A stretch of 64,000 bases of DNA from Streptomyces spinosisporus (GCF_022698145.1 NZ_JALDAX010000011.1:124001-188000); one strand, 5' to 3'; numbered from the stretch's first letter, positions 34,285 through 41,992 are shown. Translations and numbers: made by a program. The notes: generated from the sequence alone by a model not told the origin.

Positions 34285-35439
34285 ATGACCCTCGCCGATC
34301 AGCCCCCCGCGGCCGCTCTGGTCTTCCAGACCCTGCTCCAGCACGGCCCGCTGAGCCGCGCCGAGATCGGTCGGCGCACCGGGCTGACGCCGGGAGCGGT
34401 CACCAAGGTGGCCACCCCGCTGATGGCCGACGGGTGGATCACCGAGGTGGGCCGTCCCGCCACGGAGGGGGCCAGCGGACGTCCCGCGACCCTCATCGCC
34501 GTCCGCGCGGAACGCGCCCTGTTCGCCGGCGTGAAGGTCACCGGCGAGGAACTCATCGGCGTACTGGCCGACTTGACCGCCCGTCCGCTGGCCACCGGCC
34601 GCGTCCTGCTCGACTCACGGGACGTGGGCACCGTGGTCCTGGCGATCGCCGGGCTGGTGGACGAGCTGCGCACGGCAGGCGGGATGGCGCAGTCCGATGC
34701 CCTCCACGGCATCGGCGTCACGATCTCGGGCGACGTGGACAGCCGGCTGGGCACCGTCCAGTACTCACCGTTCCTCGACTGGCGCCGTGTGCCGCTCGCC
34801 CAGCTCGTCGAGTCCGCCGCCGGGGCGCCGACGGTCATCGAGAACGACGTACGGGCGCTGACCGTGGCCGAGCAGTGGTTCGGGGCGGGTGCGGGCCTGT
34901 CGACCTTCGCGCTGGTCACCGTCGGCGCAGGCATCGGCGCGGGACTCTCCATCGGCGGTCGTGTGGTCTCCGGTGCGCACGGAGTGGCGGGCGAGGTCGG
35001 ACATCTCCCGGTGAGCGGTGTCGAACGCGTCTGCACCTGCGGCAACACCGGCTGTGTGGAGGCGGTCGCGTCCACCCACGCGATCACCGAGCAGGCCCGG
35101 CAGGCCACCGGCAACGCCCGGTTGACCATGGACGAGGCGGTGCGTCTCGCACACGCCGGCGATCCCGCGGTCCGGGCGGTCTTCGCCGGCGCAGGACGTG
35201 CCGTGGGCCTGGCGTTGGCCTGCGTCGCCAACCTCATCGGCCCGGAGCGGATCATCATCTCCGGTGAGGGCGTGGCTTCTTACGACCTGTTCGCCGACCA
35301 CATCAGGCAGAGCTTCGTCGACCACGCGTTCGGCGCTGCCGTGGACTGCGATCTCGTCGTACGCCCGCTGCCGTTCGAGGAGTGGGCGCGAGGTGGGGCC
35401 GCGGTGGCGGCGCAACGCGTCTTCGCACCCGCCAAGTAG
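34285..35439 (+). CDS. ROK-family transcriptional repressor
   Basis: This 384-residue protein has an N-terminal winged helix (about residues 10-70, GPLSRAEIGRRTGLTPGAVTKVATPLMADGW). A ROK sugar-kinase-like domain follows. The zinc motif CTCGNTGCVEA is at about 252-262 and the glycine-rich VTVGAGIGAGL at about 213-223. ROK repressors of this type bind sugars or sugar phosphates and control adjacent uptake genes. It is divergent from the GH27-ABC-GH95-CE7-GH36 operon, its likely target. Confidence 0.92.
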   Translation: MTLADQPPAAALVFQTLLQHGPLSRAEIGRRTGLTPGAVTKVATPLMADGWITEVGRPATEGASGRPATLIAVRAERALFAGVKVTGEELIGVLADLTARPLATGRVLLDSRDVGTVVLAIAGLVDELRTAGGMAQSDALHGIGVTISGDVDSRLGTVQYSPFLDWRRVPLAQLVESAAGAPTVIENDVRALTVAEQWFGAGAGLSTFALVTVGAGIGAGLSIGGRVVSGAHGVAGEVGHLPVSGVERVCTCGNTGCVEAVASTHAITEQARQATGNARLTMDEAVRLAHAGDPAVRAVFAGAGRAVGLALACVANLIGPERIIISGEGVASYDLFADHIRQSFVDHAFGAAVDCDLVVRPLPFEEWARGGAAVAAQRVFAPAK

Positions 35440-35466
35440 GCCTCGGCCAAGGGCCATTGCGCCTAC

Positions 35467-35500
35467 GAGGTCGCGGCACCCACGAGGTCACGGCACCCAC
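35467..35500. repeat. 17-base direct repeat, two units
   Basis: GAGGTCGCGGCACCCAC (35467-35483) is followed directly by GAGGTCACGGCACCCAC (35484-35500), with one mismatch. It lies between the ROK stop and the terminator stem. Confidence 0.8.
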
Positions 35501-35502
35501 GA

Positions 35503-35549
35503 CCGGTGTCCCGCAGCCCACCGGGAGGTGCCGGGCTGCGGGACACCGG
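35503..35549. terminator. Bidirectional terminator between ROK and alginate lyase genes
   Basis: A perfect 17-base stem, CCGGTGTCCCGCAGCCC (35503-35519) with its complement at 35533-35549, encloses a 13-base loop. It lies between convergent genes. There is no strong U-tract, as is usual in Streptomyces. Confidence 0.85.
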
Positions 35550-35567
35550 GATCGTCGGGGACCGCGG

Positions 35568-36347
35568 TCAGCTGCTGTGGGAGACGTTCAGCCCGTAGAA
35601 CGCGACCCGTGCGCCGTTCGTGGTGCTGTCGGAGGACGACTGGTTGTAGGAACCGGCCTTGAAGTACTGCTTGTAGGAGAAGAACGACGACGGGATCGAG
35701 TAGTGCGTGGTGCTGCCGTTGACCGTCAGGTCGATGGTGTCGCCGCCGGAGACCGCGATGGTGTACGTCCACGTCTTGCCGACGGAGACATGGCCGACGG
35801 TGTGCAGCGTCTGGCCGCCGGAGGGGGAGTTCTCGGTGCCGAGGACGATGTCGCCGCTCGAACGGTAGTAGAGCTCCACCAGCGGCTTGGTGGAGGAGCC
35901 GCCGGTGCCGAGGTGGATCTGGCCGACGCACACGTTCTTCGTGACCGACACGACCCGCAGGGTGGCGCTCAGCTTGTGGCTGCCGCTCAGTGACCAGTTG
36001 GCCGCGCTGCCGCTGCGGTTCATCTCCCGCAGCTCGGAGCGGGCGTAGTTGGAGTTGGGCGTGGTGACGCCCTTCTCCGGGGCCCAGAACGTCATCGCGC
36101 CGTCGCGCTTGTCGGTGTAGAAGTACGAGTCCTGGTAGCCGTTCGCCCCCTGCAGGCGCGAGGAGGGGATCGTGGTGGGGGAGCCGGGAGAGCCGACGGG
36201 CTCCTGAAGCTGCCATATCGACAGGTCGAAGTTGCCGCCGGGCGCCTTGCCGGGATCGGCGGCGGTGGCGTTCCCGGTGCTCATGACCGCCAGTACACCG
36301 ACGACGGCCGTGACGCCGACACCGGCCATGACTTTCGAACGTTTCAT
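35568..36347 (-). CDS. Secreted alginate lyase, PL7
   Basis: This 259-residue exported enzyme has a signal peptide (about residues 1-30, ending GNATAA) and the three PL7 motifs: RSELREM (103-109), QIH (143-145) and YFKAGSYNQ (228-236). PL7 enzymes cut mannuronate/guluronate chains by beta-elimination in a jelly-roll groove. The Arg, His, Gln and Tyr residues needed are present. ATG 36347 has AGGG seven bases upstream. The promoter has a DasR-like box. The gene converges on the ROK gene and probably forms a single transcription unit. Confidence 0.93.
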   Translation of the reverse strand: MKRSKVMAGVGVTAVVGVLAVMSTGNATAADPGKAPGGNFDLSIWQLQEPVGSPGSPTTIPSSRLQGANGYQDSYFYTDKRDGAMTFWAPEKGVTTPNSNYARSELREMNRSGSAANWSLSGSHKLSATLRVVSVTKNVCVGQIHLGTGGSSTKPLVELYYRSSGDIVLGTENSPSGGQTLHTVGHVSVGKTWTYTIAVSGGDTIDLTVNGSTTHYSIPSSFFSYKQYFKAGSYNQSSSDSTTNGARVAFYGLNVSHSS

Positions 36348-36398
36348 GGCGTGCCCTGCTTTCTCGATGGTGGGGGTGAGCACGTGCCCGAAGCGCTA

Positions 36399-36435
36399 GG
36401 TTCACAAGTCTGAACAGAGTGCTTGTCTGTGAACC
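36399..36435. promoter_or_regulatory. Long-spaced inverted repeat before alginate lyase gene
   Basis: GGTTCACA (36399-36406) and TGTGAACC (36428-36435) are perfect inverted repeats separated by 21 bases. They lie in the predicted 5' leader between the promoter (36451-36479) and the lyase start. They could be an operator or a leader hairpin. Confidence 0.5.
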
Positions 36436-36450
36436 TGGTGGGTGTGGGAG

Positions 36451-36479
36451 AACTTAAAGGTCTGAACCACCTCCGTCAA
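36451..36479 (-). promoter_or_regulatory. Alginate lyase promoter with DasR-like (dre) box
   Basis: On the minus strand, TTGACG (36479-36474) and TAAGTT (36456-36451) have a 17-base spacer containing TGGTTCAGACCT (36469-36458). That element differs at one base from the TGGTCCAGACCT element of chitinase promoters. The layout matches the NPP1 promoter at 11608-11636. Confidence 0.6.
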
Positions 36480-36589
36480 GAGGTTGTGAGAACTGTCCAA
36501 CAAACACGGGTGAGTTGAGTGGCATCCGGACCGGAGTCAGGTCCGTCCTGACTCCCTAGCCTGTTTTTCAGTGTCCATGTGTTCACTGA

Positions 36590-36745
36590 ATGGTGGGTCT
36601 CATGAGGGAACCTGAGCAGGAATCCGGAAGGGCTCGTCGAGTCGCGCGCAGGGCGGGCAAGAAGGCGGGGAAGGTGGCGCTGGCGGCCGCGTTGGGCGCG
36701 CTCGTCCAATGGGTGGTCACATCGCTGCTCGGCCGCCTGAGTTGA
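36590..36745 (+). CDS. Small cationic hydrophobic peptide (hypothetical)
   Basis: This possible small gene encodes 51 residues from ATG 36590, or 47 from ATG 36602. An Arg/Lys-rich front half (RARRVARRAGKKAGK) is followed by a hydrophobic helix of about 20 residues ending LLGRLS. Third codon positions are mostly G or C, as in neighbouring genes. No clear ribosome site is visible. It lies between the alginate lyase promoter and a DUF574 gene. It could be a membrane peptide or a chance frame. Confidence 0.4.
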   Translation: MVGLMREPEQESGRARRVARRAGKKAGKVALAAALGALVQWVVTSLLGRLS

Positions 36746-36853
36746 TCAGTTGATCGGGGTTGCCAGAGGAGTGGCTCCACCCAGTGCTTTTTCCCTAGGA
36801 TGTGTTGCTTGGCGAACCGGTCCGCTCGATGCGGTGTTGAACTGGGGGAGACG

Positions 36854-37672
36854 ATGGAGTCCGGGAAGCGGCTGTCCACGAAGATCGATGCCACGGTTCC
36901 GACAGCCGCGCGCATGTACGACCACTACCTGGGCGGCAAGGACAACTACGCCGTGGACCGGGCCGCCTGCGAGGAACTGGACAAGGTGGTGCCCAGCACC
37001 CGCGCGCTGGCCCTGAACAACCGGCGCTTCCTCCAGCGAGTGGTTCGGACGCTGGCGCAGGAATACGGCATCAGGCAGTTCCTCGACCACGGGTCCGGCC
37101 TGCCCACCCAGAACAACGTGCACCAGGTGGCGCAGCAGATCGACCCGGACTCGCGCGTGGTCTACGTCGACAACGACCCGATGGTCCTGGTGCACGGCCG
37201 GGCCCTGCTGGACCAGAACGATCGCACCGCCGTCATCCAGGCGGACATGCGCGAGACCGACGAGATCTTCTCCCACCCCGACACCAAGCGTCTGATCGAC
37301 TTCTCGGAGCCGGTGGCCGTGTTGTTCAACTCGGTCTTCCACTGCATTCCGGACAGCGAGACCGACGGGCCCCCCGCGGTCGTGGAACGGGTCCGCGAAC
37401 GGCTCGCGCCCGGCAGTTGTCTGCTGATGTGTCAGCTGGTGAGCGAGGACCAGGAGGTACGGGACTTCGTGACCGGCTTCATGGACCGGGCGACGCAGGG
37501 GCACTGGGGCCGGGTGCGTCAGGAGAAGGACGTCGCGGCGCTGTTCGACGGACTGGAGATCCTGGAGCCGGGCCTGGTGGAGGTGTCCACCTGGCGCCCG
37601 GACAACGAGGTGGCGCCGCGTCAGCTCACCCAGGAGTGGATCGAGTTCGGCGGCGTGGGCCGCATGCCGTAG
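36854..37672 (+). CDS. DUF574 SAM-dependent methyltransferase-like protein
   Basis: This 272-residue protein has the DUF574 (PF04672) pattern. The N-terminal AARMYDHYLGGKDNYAVDR is followed by a Rossmann SAM site at FLDHGSGLPTQNNVHQ (about 82-97) and VVYVDNDPMVL (about 108-118). These proteins are abundant in Streptomyces and are predicted methyltransferases of unknown substrate. ATG 36854 has GGGGGAG three bases upstream. A second member lies at 40076-40864 on the other strand, and the whiJ-like trio sits between them. Confidence 0.9.
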   Translation: MESGKRLSTKIDATVPTAARMYDHYLGGKDNYAVDRAACEELDKVVPSTRALALNNRRFLQRVVRTLAQEYGIRQFLDHGSGLPTQNNVHQVAQQIDPDSRVVYVDNDPMVLVHGRALLDQNDRTAVIQADMRETDEIFSHPDTKRLIDFSEPVAVLFNSVFHCIPDSETDGPPAVVERVRERLAPGSCLLMCQLVSEDQEVRDFVTGFMDRATQGHWGRVRQEKDVAALFDGLEILEPGLVEVSTWRPDNEVAPRQLTQEWIEFGGVGRMP

Positions 37673-37705
37673 CGGCTCGGCCGCGTCGTACCGGGACGGG
37701 CCGGG

Positions 37706-38626
37706 TCACGCGCCCCCGTACCGCTGCGCGATCGTCTCCTTCAGGCGAGTCAACGACTCGCGCGGGCTGAGGGCGTCGTCGGCCAGTTGGTCCAGCGTGA
37801 CCCGGTACTGCTCCGTCTCGTCGCGGTCCTCCAGGAACGTCGCGCTCCTGATGTGCTCCAGGTAGACGATGTCCGGCAGATCCAGCCCACCGAAGCGCAG
37901 ATAGGTGACGGGGATGGCCGGTGCGGAGGCGTTGGTGACGTCCAGCGGGACGATCTGCAGGGACACGTGGGGCAGTTGGGCCATGGTGACCAGATGGTCC
38001 AGTTGCTCACGCATCACCTCGCGGCTGCCCAGGACACGCAACAGCACCGACTCGTCGATGATCGCCCACAGTTGCGGGGCGTCCGGGCGCTGCAGCAACT
38101 CCCCGCGCCTGGTGCGCAGTTCGACGCGTCGGCTCACCTCGCGGGCCGGTGCCGAGGGCAGCCCGCGCTCCACCACGGCACGGGCGTAGGCGGGAGTCTG
38201 CAGCAGTCCGGGCACGTACTGGATCTCGAACGTACGGATGGAGTTGGCCGCTTCCTGCAGTCCGACCAGCCGGTCGAACCACTCCGGCATCAGGCGTTTG
38301 TCGAACCGCTGCCACCAACCGGGCTCCCCGGCACGCCGCAGCAGTTGCAGCAGGACCGACGCCTCGTATTCCTCGGTCTTGTAGTGGTCGAGGAGTGTGC
38401 GGACATCGCCCTCGGTCGGCGGCCTGCGCCCCTTGCCCGCCTCGATGCGTGACAGCTTCGCCGGGCTGAACCCCACGGCGCGGGCGGCCTGTTCCTGGGC
38501 GAGCCCCGCGTCCTCGCGGATGCCCGCGAGCTGCACCCCGACCAGCATCTTCAGCAAAGTCGGCGCCGGTTCCGTGCGTTGCAGATACGGTTCCAGACGG
38601 GAGACGCGCGGCGACTCGGAGGACAT
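37706..38626 (-). CDS. XRE regulator with DUF5753 domain (WhiJ-like)
   Basis: This 306-residue protein has an N-terminal helix-turn-helix at about residues 25-85 (LAGIREDAGLAQEQAARAVGFSPAKLSRIEAGKGR). A DUF5753 ligand-like domain occupies about 105-285. This is the WhiJ-like regulator type, of which Streptomyces have many paralogues, usually paired with a small DUF397 protein. ATG 38626 has GGGAG five bases upstream. The partner DUF397 gene lies 103 bases upstream on the same strand. Confidence 0.92.
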   Translation of the reverse strand: MSSESPRVSRLEPYLQRTEPAPTLLKMLVGVQLAGIREDAGLAQEQAARAVGFSPAKLSRIEAGKGRRPPTEGDVRTLLDHYKTEEYEASVLLQLLRRAGEPGWWQRFDKRLMPEWFDRLVGLQEAANSIRTFEIQYVPGLLQTPAYARAVVERGLPSAPAREVSRRVELRTRRGELLQRPDAPQLWAIIDESVLLRVLGSREVMREQLDHLVTMAQLPHVSLQIVPLDVTNASAPAIPVTYLRFGGLDLPDIVYLEHIRSATFLEDRDETEQYRVTLDQLADDALSPRESLTRLKETIAQRYGGA

Positions 38627-38729
38627 CCTGACTCCCGGTGGGCAGGGGGCAACAGGCCGCATTATCGCATCCGGACGGGTGCCGCCGCATGCTCAGGCCA
38701 AAGCAAGCGGTCCGATGGGCCCGCGCGCC

Positions 38730-38960
38730 TCACAACAGGTCGTCGAACTCGCCCTCCTTCGCACCGATCAGGAACGCGGCCAGCTCCGTCGACGTGTAGA
38801 TGAGCGCGGGACCGTGCGGGTCACGGGAGTTGCGCAGCGCGACTCCTCCCTCGGCCAGCGCCGCGACCTCGACGCAGTTGCCCTCGGCGTTGCTGTGCCG
38901 GCTCTTGGTCCAGCGGACGCCCAGCGAACTCGCTCGTACCCCATTCGGAACTGATGGCAC
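38730..38960 (-). CDS. DUF397 protein (WhiJ-partner type)
   Basis: This 76-residue protein has the DUF397 pattern WTKSRHSNAEGNCVEVA, then GGVALRNSRDPHGPALIYT, then ELAAFLIGAKEGEFDDL. Members act with a cognate XRE/DUF5753 regulator, apparently modifying its activity during development. GTG 38960 has AAGGAG six bases upstream, which is better than the longer frame starting at ATG 38978. It is divergent from an RsbW-like ATPase gene, completing the three-gene whiJ-like layout. Confidence 0.92.
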   Translation of the reverse strand: MPSVPNGVRASSLGVRWTKSRHSNAEGNCVEVAALAEGGVALRNSRDPHGPALIYTSTELAAFLIGAKEGEFDDLL

Positions 38961-38998
38961 TGCAGTCTCCTTGCACATGACTGGCTCGAACTGCGCGC

Positions 38999-39018
38999 GC
39001 AATTTCTCATGAAATTGC
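38999..39018. promoter_or_regulatory. Inverted repeat between DUF397 and RsbW-like genes
   Basis: GCAATTTC (38999-39006), TCAT, then GAAATTGC (39011-39018) is a perfect 8-base inverted repeat in the divergent promoter region. It is strikingly AT-rich for this genome. It is a good candidate operator for the XRE regulator of the cluster. Confidence 0.6.
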
Positions 39019-39048
39019 ACGAGCGTGCGGTCGACGTGGATAATAGCC

Positions 39049-39076
39049 AAGGCGCCGAGCCCTCCGTCGGCGCCTT
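39049..39076 (+). promoter_or_regulatory. Leader hairpin of RsbW-like gene
   Basis: AAGGCGCCGA (39049-39058) and TCGGCGCCTT (39067-39076) form a perfect 10-base stem with an 8-base loop. It starts just after a TAATAG -10-like element (39041-39046) and ends 26 bases before the start codon. It would sit at the very 5' end of the transcript. Confidence 0.5.
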
Positions 39077-39102
39077 GTCCTGACGTCACTTCAGGAGTTG
39101 TC

Positions 39103-39531
39103 GTGTCCGTCCTCGCGCACCCCACAGCCGCTCTGCGTCTGTCAGGCGACCGCGCAGGCTGCGCCCAGGCGCGCGAGTTCACCGAACGAGTGCTGAAGGA
39201 CTGGGAGTTGGCGAGCTGCCGCGACGACGCGGTCACCGTCGTGTCCGAACTGGCCGCCAACGCCGTGCTGCACGCGGGGCGCCCTGACGAGGGCGAAGGC
39301 TCCGGGTCCGGGGTGTGGCTCAAGCTCACCCGTCGTCGGGCTCACCTGGTGTGCGCCGTCACCGACCAGGGCGACACCTTCCCCGGCACCGCGCACGCCG
39401 CGGGCCCGCTGGAGGAGCGCGGCCGCGGTCTGTTCATCGTCGAGGCCCTGTCCCAGCACTGGGGCTGGACGCGGTACGCCCCCAAGGGCAAGACCGTCTG
39501 GGCCATGCTGCCCACCGGGGCCGGTGCCTGA
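39103..39531 (+). CDS. RsbW-like ATP-binding protein (anti-sigma type)
   Basis: This 142-residue protein has the HATPase_c_2 fold: the N box ELAANAVLHA (about 46-55), the G1-like TDQGD and the G2-like ERGRGLFIVEAL. It resembles the SpoIIAB/RsbW serine kinases that bind sigma or anti-anti-sigma factors. In Streptomyces such genes often accompany whiJ-like regulators. GTG 39103 has AGGAG five bases upstream. The stop overlaps the start of the next gene by eight bases. Confidence 0.88.
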   Translation: MSVLAHPTAALRLSGDRAGCAQAREFTERVLKDWELASCRDDAVTVVSELAANAVLHAGRPDEGEGSGSGVWLKLTRRRAHLVCAVTDQGDTFPGTAHAAGPLEERGRGLFIVEALSQHWGWTRYAPKGKTVWAMLPTGAGA

Positions 39532-40057
39532 GATGACACCACGACCCCGACCCACGGCGGCACGTCCCGTGAGGCCCAAGAAGCCGGCCACCACTCTCCG
39601 GGATGTCGGCCTCGTGTCCTGGCACGACATCGCGGACGCCTCGGGATCAGCCGCTGCGATTCCCTATCTGCTCGCGGCCATCGCCTCGGGCGACGAGGCC
39701 GCCGCTTTGGACGCCCTCGACCGGCTGCGGCACCGCATCTGCCAGTACGGCTTCGTCGTCGGCCAGGCGACCGCGGTCACGGTGCCCTTCCTGTGGGATC
39801 TCGCCCAGCGCCCCGAGACGACCTGCCGGGTGCAGATCCTGCAGCTCCTGCGGAACATCGCCGACGCCCGCCAGTGGGAGATCACGGCCGCCGCCTACCC
39901 CAAACTCCGCCGCCATCACGGCGACTACGTCGAATGGGAATCGGCGGCCCGCCATGCCGTACGCGCCCAACGCGGCGTCCTGCCACGGCTGCTGGCCGAG
40001 CGCGACCGCGAACTCGTCCACGCGACCAGGGAACTCGCCACCACCCTGGCCGGGTGA
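39524..40057 (+). CDS. Helical-repeat-like hypothetical protein
   Basis: This 177-residue basic protein has a Pro/Arg-rich N-terminus and alpha-helical units from about residue 30 (IPYLLAAIASGDEAAALDALDRLRHRI, VPFLWDLAQRPETTCRVQILQLLRNIADA). They resemble HEAT/ARM-type repeats. No enzyme motif is seen. GTG 39524 overlaps the preceding gene by eight bases; ATG 39533 is an alternative. The overlap suggests co-translation with the RsbW-like protein and perhaps a shared role. Confidence 0.7.
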   Translation: MPEMTPRPRPTAARPVRPKKPATTLRDVGLVSWHDIADASGSAAAIPYLLAAIASGDEAAALDALDRLRHRICQYGFVVGQATAVTVPFLWDLAQRPETTCRVQILQLLRNIADARQWEITAAAYPKLRRHHGDYVEWESAARHAVRAQRGVLPRLLAERDRELVHATRELATTLAG

Positions 40058-40075
40058 GCCCTGCGCGGGGCGGGT

Positions 40076-40864
40076 TCAGACGACCCGGGCCACTCCCGCG
40101 TAGATGCCGCTGTCCTCGGGCTCGGGCAGCCGGCCGGGAGGCCCCCACTCCGGTGCCGTCACCAGGCCGGGCGGTACGAGGTCCAGGCCGTCGAAGAAGC
40201 GCTCGACCTGCGGACGCGTGCGGAAGCCCAGTTCGATACCGCCCTTCGCGTACTCCGCGGTGACCTGCTCGACGAGCTCCTCGAACCGGTCGGAGGCGGC
40301 GTGCGACAGCACCAGGTAACTGCCCTTCGGCAGTGTGTTGACCAGGCCGCGGACGATGTCATGGGCTCCCTGGGCGTCGGTGATGAAGTGCATCAGCGCG
40401 ATCAGCGACAGCGCGATGGGGCGGTCGAAGTCCAGGATGTGGCGGGCATGTTCGACTATCGCGTCCGGCTGCCGTACGTCGGCCTGGATGTAGTCGGTGG
40501 CACCCTCGGGGCTGCTGACGAGCAGTGCCTCGGCGTGGCGCAGCACGATCGGGTCGTTGTCGGCGTAGACGACCTTCGCCGTCGGCACGACGCGCTGCAC
40601 GATCTGATGGAGATTGGGCGCCGTGGGAATTCCCGTGCCGATGTCCAGGAACTGGTCGATGCCCTGTCCGGCGAGCCAGGCAGCCGCCCGGTGCATGAAC
40701 TCCCGGTTCTGCCGCGCCGCGTCCCTGGCCTCGGGCGGCAGTTGTGCTCCCACTGCCTCGTCGACCGGGTAGTTGTCCTTACCACCGAGCAGCCAGTCGT
40801 AGACCCGCGCGGGATGCGCCTTGCTGGTGTCGATCTGGGGGGACGGCTGTGAGCCGGTCGTCAT
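40076..40864 (-). CDS. DUF574 SAM-dependent methyltransferase-like protein
   Basis: This 262-residue protein has the DUF574 start PARVYDWLLGGKDNYPVDE. The SAM-binding part contains FLDIGTGIPTAPNLHQ (about 74-89) and VVYADNDPIVLRHAEALL. It aligns along its whole length with the protein encoded at 36854-37672, but similarity is moderate, so it is a diverged paralogue. ATG 40864 has GGAG upstream. Substrate unknown. Confidence 0.92.
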   Translation of the reverse strand: MTTGSQPSPQIDTSKAHPARVYDWLLGGKDNYPVDEAVGAQLPPEARDAARQNREFMHRAAAWLAGQGIDQFLDIGTGIPTAPNLHQIVQRVVPTAKVVYADNDPIVLRHAEALLVSSPEGATDYIQADVRQPDAIVEHARHILDFDRPIALSLIALMHFITDAQGAHDIVRGLVNTLPKGSYLVLSHAASDRFEELVEQVTAEYAKGGIELGFRTRPQVERFFDGLDLVPPGLVTAPEWGPPGRLPEPEDSGIYAGVARVV

Positions 40865-40909
40865 GAGAACTCCATCGCGCCGGTGAAGCAGACTGGGCCG
40901 AGTACTCGA

Positions 40910-41935
40910 TCATCGTACTCGCGTCGTGATGTTGCCTGAAGAGGACGTGATGTTGCCCGAGGCGGAAGGGAGTTGGAACCGGCGTCGCGCGCGAGCGGCT
41001 GCCCGGGACCTTCGTACGAGGTCGGTGGCGGCCCCGTCCCAGTCGGGTCGGGTGAAGGTGAACCCGGCCGCGTGAAGACGGCCCGGAACCACCCGCCGGC
41101 TCTTGAGCAGCAGCTCCGTGTCCGAGCGCATCGCGAACGCCCCCAGCTTGGTCATCCACCGTGTCGCGGGCAGTCCGAACGGAACGCCCGCGGCCGAGCG
41201 CAGGGTCCGCATGAACCGCCGGTGGGGGAGAGGGCCGGGCGAGGCGAGGTTCACCGGTCCTTCGAGGTCGTCGCGCGCGATCAGGAACTCCACCGCGCGT
41301 ACGAAGTCCTCGTCATGGATCCAGGAGACGTACTGCGCACCACCGGCGACCGGCCCGCCCAGCCCCAGCCGGGTCATCCGCAGCAGCACGTCGAAGACCC
41401 CACCCCGGTCCGGGCTCATGACCATCGCCGAGCGCAGGGCCACCTTGCGAGTCGCCGGCGTCGGAGCCTCGGTCTGCGCGCGCTCCCAGTTCCTCGCGAT
41501 CTCGACGCTGTACGCCCAGTAGTCCGGCACCCCGGTCTCCGAGCCGCCGATCACGCCCGTCGCCTCGTCGTGCGCCGCGTCGAAGCGATGGGCGTAGATC
41601 GTGGCGGTGCTCATCTGCAGCCAGACCCGCGGAGGCCGCGTGGCGGCGGCGATCGCCCTGCCGACGATCCGCGCCGAGTCGACCCGGGAATCCATCATGG
41701 CCCGGAGGTTCTCGGCGGTGTAGCGGCACGAGACGCTCCGCCCGGCCAGGTTGATCACGGCGTCGGCTCCGTCGAGGGCCCCGGTCCAGTCGCCGAGCGT
41801 CGCCCCGTCCCAGGGGATCTGACGCTCCCGCTCCGGATGCCTGGTGAGCACCACCACCTCGTGCCCGGCCGCCGTCAGCGCACGGTCCAGGAGGGTGCCC
41901 ACCTGCCCGGTTCCCCCGGGCAGCACTACCTTCAT
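40910..41935 (-). CDS. TIGR01777-type NAD(P)-dependent epimerase
   Basis: This 341-residue protein has an N-terminal Rossmann motif GGTGQVGTLL, then VINLAGRSVSCRY and the DUF1731 C-terminal domain (about 245-295). It belongs to the extended SDR family TIGR01777, found across bacteria, with no firmly known substrate. The C-terminus carries a duplicated SGNIT peptide caused by a 12-base direct repeat (40925-40936 and 40946-40957). The stop lies inside a CGAGTAC/GTACTCG dyad (40899-40921). ATG 41935 has a purine-rich ribosome site. A TetR-type palindrome overlaps its promoter. Confidence 0.88.
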   Translation of the reverse strand: MKVVLPGGTGQVGTLLDRALTAAGHEVVVLTRHPERERQIPWDGATLGDWTGALDGADAVINLAGRSVSCRYTAENLRAMMDSRVDSARIVGRAIAAATRPPRVWLQMSTATIYAHRFDAAHDEATGVIGGSETGVPDYWAYSVEIARNWERAQTEAPTPATRKVALRSAMVMSPDRGGVFDVLLRMTRLGLGGPVAGGAQYVSWIHDEDFVRAVEFLIARDDLEGPVNLASPGPLPHRRFMRTLRSAAGVPFGLPATRWMTKLGAFAMRSDTELLLKSRRVVPGRLHAAGFTFTRPDWDGAATDLVRRSRAAARARRRFQLPSASGNITSSSGNITTRVR

Positions 41936-41962
41936 CGAGTCCCCCTCGTCTCTGGTGGGCCC

Positions 41963-41992
41963 AGCCTAACCGCGGAATTGAACGCGTTCAAT
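41963..41992 (-). promoter_or_regulatory. Epimerase promoter with TetR-type operator
   Basis: The perfect 16-base palindrome ATTGAACGCGTTCAAT (41977-41992) contains the -35 element TTGAAC (41991-41986). TAGGCT (41968-41963) follows after 17 bases. This is the classic size and shape of a TetR-family operator, but no TetR gene adjoins it. Confidence 0.7.

Noticed and set aside
12562..35439. A genomic island acquired by transfer
   Set aside because: I see no integrase, tRNA, flanking repeat or change in base composition. Carbohydrate operons of this kind are normal in Streptomyces chromosomes.
37706..40864. A toxin-antitoxin or phage-defence system around the XRE/DUF397 genes
   Set aside because: The gene types match the known developmental whiJ-like set, and no nuclease or toxin domain is seen.
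40899..40921. Terminator hairpin CGAGTAC/GTACTCG at the end of the epimerase gene
   Set aside because: The stem is short, AT-containing and overlaps the stop codon. It could equally be an operator of the DUF574 gene at 40864, so no feature was called.
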